Positions 13,838-19,302 of a stretch of DNA of 19,302 nucleotides are shown here, piece after piece. Both the position numbers and the translations under genes were made by a program. Numbering within the stretch: position 1 is the first letter of the stretch; each line of letters starts with the position of its first letter. The DNA is from Marinosulfonomonas sp. (GTDB taxonomy: Bacteria > Pseudomonadota > Alphaproteobacteria > Rhodobacterales > Rhodobacteraceae): NCBI GenBank assembly GCA_026989405.1, contig JALSJL010000198.1:1-19302 (forward strand). The letters are read 5' to 3'. A model generated the notes under the pieces. The model was not told where the DNA came from and did no database searches. It saw only the letters and a program-made list of their open reading frames with translations.

Positions 13838-15803
13838 GCGTGGGGAGGGGCTGGCTATTGGGAAGTCGTGCATTGGCCGGACGGATGTTGTGCGCCCGGG
13901 TATCGATATCAGGGTTGTGCCCATGTTCGGTCTTGTCCCAGTAAAACGGCCGCGTGATCAGTTCCCAGATGCCCTTGTATGCGGCAATCGTCGCCAACGG
14001 AAAATAGAAATGCAGCGTGGGGATCCAGACCCAGAGGCCGCGATGCCGGTTTGGCGCAAGCGCGACCATGCCGACAACAAGGGCGGTCAGTTCACACAGG
14101 AAAAAGAGGCTTGTCAGAAGAAAAAGCGCGGTCGGAGAGACAACACCTTGCAACGGGTGCGGCAGGCCGAGCGGCAGCAACCAGAACGACCATAGCAGCG
14201 GTGCCAGCAGAAACTGCGAAAGCGCCCCGAGAAACAGCAGTTGCACGCCAAAAAACCTCCAGGGCCCCAGATCGCGCATCAGCCGAAGCGGGTTCTGCAT
14301 GTGAACGGCCCAGGTGATCGCATAGCCCTTCAGCCAGCGCGAACGCTGGCGCACCCATGGCCAGAGCCGGCAGTTCGCCTCTTCTTCCGTGAGAGTCGGC
14401 AACAGCTCGGTTCGGTAACCGTGCCGCGCCAGGCGAATTCCGAGATCGGCGTCTTCGGTGACGTTGTGGGCGTCCCAGCCGCCGATCTCTTCAAGCGCTG
14501 TGCGGCGGAAAAAGATTGTCGTGCCGCCAAGCGGAATAACCAGGCCAAGACGCTCCAGCCCCGGCAGCATGACCCGAAACCATGTCGCATACTCGATGGT
14601 GAAGCAGCGCGACAGCCAGTTGCTGCGGGAATTGTAGAAGTCCAGCACGCCCTGCAGGCAGGCCACCTCGGGCGCGCAGGTCTGAAAGCGGCGCGCGACC
14701 TTGTGAAGCTGGTCGTTTTCAGGCGCATCCTCGGCGTCATAGACACCGATAATGGAGCCCTTGCAGAAATCGAGCGCATAGTTGAGTGCCCGCGGCTTGG
14801 TCTTCAACTCGGCGTCGGGCACCCGGATCTGGCGGATCCAGGGGGGAAGATCAACCGCTGCCAGAGCCTGTTGGGTGACCTTGTCGTCGGCTTCCACGAC
14901 AAGGCAGATATCCAGCAATTCACGCGGATAGCTGAGGCGCTTCAGGCGCCGGATCAGGCGCGACGCGATCTCGGGTTCGCGAAACAAGGGCACCAGCACC
15001 GATATCTTCGGAAGCCGCGTCACACCCGGGGTGCGGGCGCGCCGGCTGGAAAAGGCCAGGGATTTGCCACGCGCGGCCCGCAGGTTGGCGATGACGGCGG
15101 CGGCCTTGAGCGACGTGTTCAGCACAAGGAAAAGAATGGCCCAGCCGGTCAGCAACAAAAGGGTCAGCCGCGCATTTGCGACAAGCCCGGAGATCAGAAA
15201 CAGCAGTAGCGCCGAGAATACCCGGGCCATGGCTGAAGAGTTCCAGTTCCGGCAGCTTTCGTGGCTTGTGACCCGGGTTTCGGCGCGTTTGACCAAGGCC
15301 TCTTCGCTCAACTCAAGCAGGGAGGCCTGCAAGTCGCTTTGCGTGGCAATGACCATCAGGATGCGCCCGAATGAGGCCGGAAAAATGCCGGCTTCCCCTG
15401 ACAGCACCTGCGGCCGGTCGGTGGCAACCAACGTGGCGGCACCGATGCGTTTGAGCGGAAGAACCCCATTGCACAGGCAATTTTCGGCGCCCAGTTCCTT
15501 GACAAGCCGGATGTCGGGGCAAAGCATGTCTGCCGTGGCAACATCGCAGCCAAACTGGCTGGCAAGACCGCGGGCCAGTTCAGCCTCGCTGACCATGTTG
15601 TTTGACAAGAGGATCTCACCGAACAGCGCATCCTCGCGGGCCTGCAGCGCCATGGCCTTGATCAGGTCCCCGGGAGAAAGCGCGCCTTGTTCCAGCAGGA
15701 TTTCGCCGAGCAAGGGAGATGACCTGCGCTTTTTTCGGGCAACAAGCAGAAGCGGTTTGGCCAGACGTTCGGCAATTTGCGGCGGGGCGGTCAGCTGATT
15801 CAT
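13815..15803 (-). CDS. Membrane family-2 glycosyltransferase with N-terminal MshEN-like domain
   Basis: This is a 662-residue fusion. Residues 31-83 form two 24-residue repeats separated by exactly five residues (31-54 and 60-83), the layout of the MshEN (T2SSE_N) c-di-GMP-binding domain. Both repeats have Leu where the consensus has the leading Arg of RLG, and the second has Asn for Gly. Two membrane segments follow (about 193-228). The glycosyltransferase domain is at about 266-490: SVLVPLFREPE, EADD (304-307), DAED (356-359), TEDADLG (449-455) and QRSRWLKG (486-493), the D,D,D,QxxRW set of processive GT2 enzymes. At least three more membrane segments lie after 515. It probably synthesises or exports a polysaccharide. 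An exact CtrA site lies upstream. The product is unknown. Confidence 0.9.
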   Translation of the reverse strand: MNQLTAPPQIAERLAKPLLLVARKKRRSSPLLGEILLEQGALSPGDLIKAMALQAREDALFGEILLSNNMVSEAELARGLASQFGCDVATADMLCPDIRLVKELGAENCLCNGVLPLKRIGAATLVATDRPQVLSGEAGIFPASFGRILMVIATQSDLQASLLELSEEALVKRAETRVTSHESCRNWNSSAMARVFSALLLFLISGLVANARLTLLLLTGWAILFLVLNTSLKAAAVIANLRAARGKSLAFSSRRARTPGVTRLPKISVLVPLFREPEIASRLIRRLKRLSYPRELLDICLVVEADDKVTQQALAAVDLPPWIRQIRVPDAELKTKPRALNYALDFCKGSIIGVYDAEDAPENDQLHKVARRFQTCAPEVACLQGVLDFYNSRSNWLSRCFTIEYATWFRVMLPGLERLGLVIPLGGTTIFFRRTALEEIGGWDAHNVTEDADLGIRLARHGYRTELLPTLTEEEANCRLWPWVRQRSRWLKGYAITWAVHMQNPLRLMRDLGPWRFFGVQLLFLGALSQFLLAPLLWSFWLLPLGLPHPLQGVVSPTALFLLTSLFFLCELTALVVGMVALAPNRHRGLWVWIPTLHFYFPLATIAAYKGIWELITRPFYWDKTEHGHNPDIDTRAHNIRPANARLPNSQPLPTLKCLHQP

Positions 15804-15821
15804 GGGTGCTTTCCCGGAGTT

Positions 15822-15831
15822 GGTCCGGACC
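15822..15831. repeat. Perfect 10-bp palindrome upstream of the glycosyltransferase
   Basis: GGTCCGGACC is self-complementary and lies between the candidate CtrA box and the glycosyltransferase start, 18 bases from the ATG. It may be a protein-binding site, or coincidence in GC-rich DNA. Confidence 0.25.
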
Positions 15832-15850
15832 CGACCCTAGTTTCATACTG

Positions 15851-15866
15851 GTTAACGCAGCCTTAA
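15851..15866 (-). promoter_or_regulatory. Full CtrA-type recognition site
   Basis: Reading the - strand, TTAA-GGCTGCG-TTAAC is an exact match to the CtrA full-site consensus TTAA-N7-TTAAC. It overlaps the carA stop codon (TAA) and lies about 47 bases upstream of the glycosyltransferase ATG, a spacing suited to promoter control. Eight of the nine defined positions are A/T, so an accidental match is uncommon in this GC-rich sequence. CtrA is the master response regulator of motility and cell-cycle genes in alphaproteobacteria. Function here is inferred. Confidence 0.6.
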
Positions 15867-17038
15867 TGCGCCGGCTGTCGCGCCGCCTTTTCAATGGCTT
15901 CGACAAAATTCTCGAACAGGTAATAACTGTCCTGCGGTCCGGGGCTGGCTTCGGGATGATACTGGACCGAAAAAACCGGCCGGTCGGCAAGGGCGATACC
16001 GCAGTTTGATCCGTCGAACAGGCTGACGTGGGTTTCGTCTACGCCCTCGGGCAGGCTTTGGCTGTCGACGCAAAACCCGTGGTTCATCGATGTGATTTCA
16101 ACCCTGCCTGTCGTCAGATCCTTCACCGGGTGGTTCGCTCCGTGGTGACCGTGGTTCATCTTGACGGTCTCGGCCCCCAAGGCCAGCGCAAGCATCTGAT
16201 GGCCAAGGCAGATGCCGAAGATCGGCAGGTCCTTGCGGGCCAGAAGTTCCTGAATCATGGGCACGGCATATTCGCCGGTCGCAACCGGATCTCCCGGTCC
16301 GTTCGAAAGGAAGACACCGGCCGGATCATGCGCCAGAACGTCCTGCGCCGTGGCCGTGGCAGGCAGAACCGTGACATCGCAGCCAGCCGAGGCCAGGCAG
16401 CGCAGGATGTTTCGTTTCGCGCCATAGTCAATGGCCACGACCTTGTGGCCGGGTGTCTTGCGCCGGGTAAATCCCTCGGGCCATGCCCAGCGCATCTCAT
16501 CCCAGTGGTATGATTGTGAACAGGTGACTTCGCGCGCCAGATCCTGACCTTCGAGGCCATGAAACGCGCGCGCTTTGGCCACCAGCGCTTCGATATCGAA
16601 ATTCCCCTCGGGGTCATGGGCGAGCGCGACATGTGGCGCCCCCTGCTGGCGGATGGCGCGGGTAAGGCGCCGTGTATCGATGCCGCCGATGCCAATCCGG
16701 CCGCGCCGGCCCAGCCAGATGTCGAGCCGTGCGGCGGCCCGCCAGTTCGACGGGTCCGTGGGCAACCACTTGACGACCATGCCTGCGGCCACCGGTTCTG
16801 CCGATTCATCGTCTTCGGGGTTGGTTCCGACATTTCCGATATGGGGAAAGGTGAATGTAACGATCTGGCCGGCGTAGGAAGGGTCGGTCATGATTTCCTG
16901 ATAGCCGGTCATGGCCGTGTTGAAGCACAGTTCCGCAACCGTTTCTCCGGTGGCTCCGAACCCCACCCCGTAAAACAGGGTTCCGTCTGCCAGGGCCACG
17001 CAGGCCGTGGGTTTGGTCTGGGAAGGGGTGGAATTCAT
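15863..17038 (-). CDS. carA: Carbamoyl-phosphate synthase small subunit
   Basis: CarA is the glutaminase subunit that passes ammonia to CarB to make carbamoyl phosphate for arginine and pyrimidines. The 391-residue length is normal. The N-terminal CPSase domain includes ADGTLFYGVGFG and FNTAMTGYQEIMTDPSYAGQ-type segments; the class I glutamine amidotransferase domain (about 198-385) has VAIDYGAKRNI, SNGPGDP (245-251), the nucleophile Cys277 in GICLGHQ, and the His361/Glu363 pair in YHPE. The ATG at 17038 is preferred over an in-frame upstream Met (17107) because GGAGAG lies eight bases before it and the extra residues are unlike the family. carB is not in the window. carA diverges from the YqeY-like gene, and its stop codon overlaps the CtrA-type site. 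Confidence 0.97.
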   Translation of the reverse strand: MNSTPSQTKPTACVALADGTLFYGVGFGATGETVAELCFNTAMTGYQEIMTDPSYAGQIVTFTFPHIGNVGTNPEDDESAEPVAAGMVVKWLPTDPSNWRAAARLDIWLGRRGRIGIGGIDTRRLTRAIRQQGAPHVALAHDPEGNFDIEALVAKARAFHGLEGQDLAREVTCSQSYHWDEMRWAWPEGFTRRKTPGHKVVAIDYGAKRNILRCLASAGCDVTVLPATATAQDVLAHDPAGVFLSNGPGDPVATGEYAVPMIQELLARKDLPIFGICLGHQMLALALGAETVKMNHGHHGANHPVKDLTTGRVEITSMNHGFCVDSQSLPEGVDETHVSLFDGSNCGIALADRPVFSVQYHPEASPGPQDSYYLFENFVEAIEKAARQPAH

Positions 17039-17111
17039 CGCGCGACTCTCCGGCTCGGAATTGCCGGGAAGGTAAGGACAGGGGGTGTCAGGGTCAAGGC
17101 CATGCACTAAT

Positions 17112-17141
17112 TTGACTTTTCCTTTGAAAACAAAATGTTAC
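17112..17141 (+). promoter_or_regulatory. Candidate promoter of the YqeY-like gene
   Basis: TTGACT (17112-17117) is followed after 17-18 bases by ATGTTA or TGTTAC (17135-17141). This lies inside an AT-rich stretch between divergent carA and the YqeY-like gene, about 60 bases before the start codon. The -35 match is good and the -10 match weak. A divergent carA promoter probably shares this region but could not be placed. Confidence 0.4.
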
Positions 17142-17203
17142 CTTATCAACCCTGTGTTGCGCCCCGCCAGTCGAAGCGGTAATGTCGGAGTTTCGGAAAG
17201 CTT

Positions 17204-17680
17204 ATGGGGATGGCAGGACCGATGGAGATGAGACAGCGACTGAACACCGCTCAGAAAGAGGCGATGAAGGCCAAGGATGCGGATCGTCTTTCAACGTTGC
17301 GTCTGATCAATGCCGCGATCAAGGACCGCGATATCGCGCTTCGTGGTGAAGGGCGCGAGGACGGGGTGAGTGACGAAGAAATCCTCGGAATCCTGGGGAA
17401 AATGGTCAAGCAACGCCAGGAAAGCGCGCGCACCTACGAGGAAGCGGGGCGTCTGGAGCTTGCCGAAAAGGAACGCGAAGAGATCAAGGTGATCGAAGAG
17501 TTCCTGCCGCAACAACTGGGCGATCAGGAAATTGCCGATGCGATTGACGCCGCGATCGAAGAAATCGGCGCGACGTCGATCCGGGATATGGGCAAGGTCA
17601 TGGGGGTTCTGAAAGGCCGCTATGCCGGCCAGATGGACTTCAGCTGCGTCGGCGCAAAGGTCAAAGACAAACTCGGTTGA
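17204..17680 (+). CDS. GatB/YqeY domain protein
   Basis: The 158-residue soluble protein matches the YqeY family throughout: EAMKAKDADRLSTLRLINAA (19-38), IKDRDIALR, VKQRQESARTYEEAGR, EEIKVIEEFLPQQL and the C-terminal DMGKVMGVLKGRYAG segment. The domain is related to the tRNA-binding tail of GatB and GlnRS, so a role in tRNA-linked amidation or binding is suspected, but free-standing YqeY has no proven function in most bacteria. The start is ambiguous. The ATG at 17204 has GGAAAG five bases upstream; in-frame ATGs at 17210, 17222 and 17228 follow, and 17222 (AGGA just upstream, giving MEMRQRLN) is closest to the usual family N-terminus. It diverges from carA and ends in a strong terminator. 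Confidence 0.93.
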   Translation: MGMAGPMEMRQRLNTAQKEAMKAKDADRLSTLRLINAAIKDRDIALRGEGREDGVSDEEILGILGKMVKQRQESARTYEEAGRLELAEKEREEIKVIEEFLPQQLGDQEIADAIDAAIEEIGATSIRDMGKVMGVLKGRYAGQMDFSCVGAKVKDKLG

Positions 17681-17682
17681 AC

Positions 17683-17708
17683 CGGGCGCAAGCGCGCCCG
17701 CCGTTTTT
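17683..17708 (+). terminator. Rho-independent terminator of the YqeY-like gene
   Basis: CGGGCGC-AAGC-GCGCCCG is a perfect 7-bp GC-rich stem with a 4-base loop, starting 2 bases after the stop codon. It is followed by CCG and a run of five T (17704-17708). It is the clearest intrinsic terminator in the window. The last T is also the final base of the convergent PEBP gene. Confidence 0.85.
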
Positions 17709-18112
17709 CAGGGATATACGCTGGTGGCCATCGCATGCCCCAGCGCTGTCCGACCGTCGGCTGCAAGCGCCGTGGCGCGCCATTCGTAAGTGTGCGGACT
17801 GTTGGGCGGGCAGGGCGATTTGTAGGCAAATGCGCCCGCTGCAATTGTTTCACGCCCGGAATAGTCAACCGTTCCGCCGCCGTGGGCGTATCCCGGGGCG
17901 TCGCGGTCGATCAATTCGAAGCGGATGCGGGCAGTGCCTGCGGGCACATTTGACACTTCGAATGTCGGGCTTGGAACCAGGTTCGGAATGCCGGATGTGC
18001 ACAGTTCCAGGTCGCCCCAGTCAAAGCTGAGCCCGAATGTGCCATTGGTCGAGGTCGCATTGGCCATCGCGGCCATGACGGCTGCCGAAAGGATCAGGGG
18101 CGCGATATGCAT
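17708..18112 (-). CDS. Secreted short PEBP-family (YbhB/YbcL-like) protein
   Basis: The 134-residue protein starts with a probable Sec signal peptide (MHIAPLILSAAVMAAMANA, cleavage near 19-20), so it should be periplasmic. The remainder resembles the phosphatidylethanolamine-binding/Raf-kinase-inhibitor fold: PSPTFEVSNVPAGTARI (48-64), the ligand-site segment LIDRDAPGYAHGGG (67-80) corresponding to the DPDAP...H signature, and KSPCPPNSPHTYEW (98-111) corresponding to the GPCPP-H-Y segment. It is shorter than typical bacterial members (about 150-180 residues), and the usual HW after DPDAP is altered to HGG. Cys38 and Cys101 could form a disulfide. The frame is open upstream to 18361, but the signal peptide fixes the start at 18112. 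Function unknown. It converges with the YqeY-like gene. Confidence 0.8.
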   Translation of the reverse strand: MHIAPLILSAAVMAAMANATSTNGTFGLSFDWGDLELCTSGIPNLVPSPTFEVSNVPAGTARIRFELIDRDAPGYAHGGGTVDYSGRETIAAGAFAYKSPCPPNSPHTYEWRATALAADGRTALGHAMATSVYP

Positions 18113-18192
18113 CGGTTGTTTCCCGCTCTGGTTGGTTGTCGGGCAGGGTAGTGAATGGCCGCACGGCCTGTCCAGCGTGGGTTGGTCACGTC

Positions 18193-18717
18193 TCAGCGAA
18201 TTTCGCGCAACAGATCGTGATAAAGCTCGGCCCGCTCGTCGGGGCTGAGGAAGGCACCTATTTCGACGGTGCGTTGGTTGCCGCGCAAGGTGACATAGTT
18301 TTCCACCGGCCCGCCGTCCGGCTGGATCGATACCTTCACCCAATGCGGGTTGGCCTGCCATTCCTGGCGCGGGCCGCGCGGGTTGAGGCGCACCAGCTCG
18401 ACCTTGTCATCCCAGATGGTCAGGGTCTCGCGCAATCTTCCGTCGCCGTAGCTTCGTTCCAGAAAGAACCACATGAGCGCGAGCGTGCCCAAGGCAAACG
18501 GCAGCATCCCCCACAGGGCGGACGTGCCCACAAAGGCCATGAGCGGCAGCAGGAACATGGCGTAGGTGATCAGGATGAACGCGGCAAATCCCTTGCGCGG
18601 AAGCGACCTGTGGGGCCACAAGACCAGCCGCCTGCGCGGCCGGCCCCTGGCGGAACTGGAAGAGGCCCCGCCGGTTGTCGGGGCCTCCTCGGACAGATTT
18701 TCCCATTTCAGGGGCAT
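18193..18717 (-). CDS. DUF2244 membrane protein next to ctaD
   Basis: The 174-residue protein has a Ser/Arg-rich hydrophilic N-terminus (1-42), two hydrophobic membrane segments (about 44-63 and 68-86), and a cytoplasmic C-terminal part with the segments FFLERSYGDGRLRETLTIWD and WVKVSI, as in the DUF2244 family. The family has no established biochemical function; its repeated position beside cytochrome c oxidase genes in alphaproteobacteria suggests a role in oxidase assembly, which is inference. It starts 10 bases after the ctaD stop, so the two form one transcription unit. The ATG at 18717 (GGGAAGG upstream) was chosen over an in-frame Met at 18777, which lies within the ctaD coding region. 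Confidence 0.85.
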   Translation of the reverse strand: MPLKWENLSEEAPTTGGASSSSARGRPRRRLVLWPHRSLPRKGFAAFILITYAMFLLPLMAFVGTSALWGMLPFALGTLALMWFFLERSYGDGRLRETLTIWDDKVELVRLNPRGPRQEWQANPHWVKVSIQPDGGPVENYVTLRGNQRTVEIGAFLSPDERAELYHDLLREIR

Positions 18718-18727
18718 TGGCCTTCCC

Positions 18728-19302
18728 TCAGTGGGCTGCGGCCTTGTCCCAGTCTTCCTGCTTGGGGAGCGTTTCAAACGTGTGCTCCGGCGGCGGGGAG
18801 GGCAGGGTCCATTCCAGTGTTTCGGCTTCGCCGCCCCAGTAGTTCTCCTCGCTCACCCGCTTGCCCCATTTCAGGGTGTAGAACACAATGCCGATGAAGA
18901 ACAGGAACGAGGCGAAGGTCAGGAAAGCGCCGTAACTCGACAGCTTGTTCCAGTAGGCGAAGGCCTCCGGGTAGTCGATGTAGCGGCGCGGCATGCCCTG
19001 ACGGCCCAGGAAGTGCTGGGGGAAGAAGGTCAGGTTTGCACCAACGAACATGGCCCAGAAATGCAGCTTGCCGGCCCATTCCGGATACTGGCGCCCGCTC
19101 ATCTTGCCCATCCAGTAGTAGATGCCGGCAAAGATGCAGAACACCGCGCCAAGGCTCATCACGTAGTGGAAGTGCGCGACCACATAGTAGGTATCGTGAT
19201 AGGCCCGGTCGATCGGCGCCTGCGAGAGCACCACGCCGGTCACGCCTCCGACGGTGAACAGGAACAGGAAGCCGAAGGCCCAGAGCATCGGCGTCTTGAA
19301 CT
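18728..19302 (-). CDS. ctaD: Cytochrome c oxidase subunit I (aa3 type), C-terminal part
   Basis: This is the 3' part of the gene for the catalytic, heme- and copper-containing subunit of the aa3 oxidase in the inner membrane. The frame runs off the right edge of the window: the Met at 19288 is internal (FKTPMLWAFGF continues upstream). About 190 residues are visible, including FTVGGVTGVVL, the signature DTYYVVAHFHYVMSLGAVF with the two heme-ligand histidines of HFH, and NLTFFPQHFLG, RRYIDYPEAF and the final two membrane helices. The C-terminal tail WTLPSPPPEHTFETLP is typical of alphaproteobacterial CtaD. The DUF2244 gene follows 10 bases downstream. Identity is certain; the isoform (if the genome has more than one) is not. 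Confidence 0.97.
   Translation of the reverse strand, partial: FKTPMLWAFGFLFLFTVGGVTGVVLSQAPIDRAYHDTYYVVAHFHYVMSLGAVFCIFAGIYYWMGKMSGRQYPEWAGKLHFWAMFVGANLTFFPQHFLGRQGMPRRYIDYPEAFAYWNKLSSYGAFLTFASFLFFIGIVFYTLKWGKRVSEENYWGGEAETLEWTLPSPPPEHTFETLPKQEDWDKAAAH

Noticed and set aside
14241..15209. 322-codon open frame on the + strand inside the glycosyltransferase
   Set aside because: Antisense shadow with no motif; the glycosyltransferase has all catalytic residues.

Overview
The window is GC-rich chromosomal DNA of a marine alphaproteobacterium, most likely of the order Rhodobacterales (Roseobacter group). Three things point there: the folB-folP-glmM order with a long FolB and an N-terminally extended FolP, an aa3-type ctaD followed by a DUF2244 gene, and the UbiH-type hydroxylase paired with a HAD phosphatase. 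I see no rRNA, tRNA, insertion sequence, prophage or CRISPR array. Gene density is high and no gap between genes exceeds about 255 bases. The window opens inside ppdK and closes inside ctaD.

Bases 1-5836 are all on the + strand: the 3' two-thirds of pyruvate phosphate dikinase, a secreted SleB-family cell-wall hydrolase, then folB-folP-glmM (folate and peptidoglycan-precursor synthesis; folP and glmM overlap by 4 bases). The FolB protein carries an unusual C-terminal domain of about 155 residues. Bases 5851-8956 are on the - strand: a membrane-anchored Clp-fold serine protease, an EamA-family exporter, and ilvC with a hairpin terminator behind it.

Bases 9087-11194 are on the + strand, divergent from ilvC: two tandem Lrp/AsnC regulators overlapping by 4 bases, then a class V aminotransferase of unknown substrate. 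Together with ilvC this looks like a small amino-acid-responsive locus. Bases 11202-13083 (-) hold a ubiquinone-type FAD hydroxylase and a HAD pyrimidine-nucleotidase-like phosphatase, overlapping by 11 bases. A divergent FCD-type GntR regulator follows (13199-13837), with a long inverted repeat in its leader.

The GntR gene overlaps, tail to tail, a family-2 glycosyltransferase (13815-15803, -) whose N-terminus is an MshEN-like module, the fold used elsewhere to bind c-di-GMP. An exact full CtrA recognition sequence (TTAA-N7-TTAAC) lies just upstream of it, over the stop codon of carA. carA (-) diverges from a YqeY-like gene (+), which ends in a clear intrinsic terminator. The right end (-) has a short secreted PEBP-family protein, a DUF2244 membrane protein and the 3' part of ctaD.

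Most of the window is housekeeping. The parts most worth a second look are the FolB C-terminal domain, the CtrA-box/MshEN-glycosyltransferase pair, and the ilvC/Lrp-Lrp/aminotransferase locus. All functions are assigned by reading the sequence; no database search was run.
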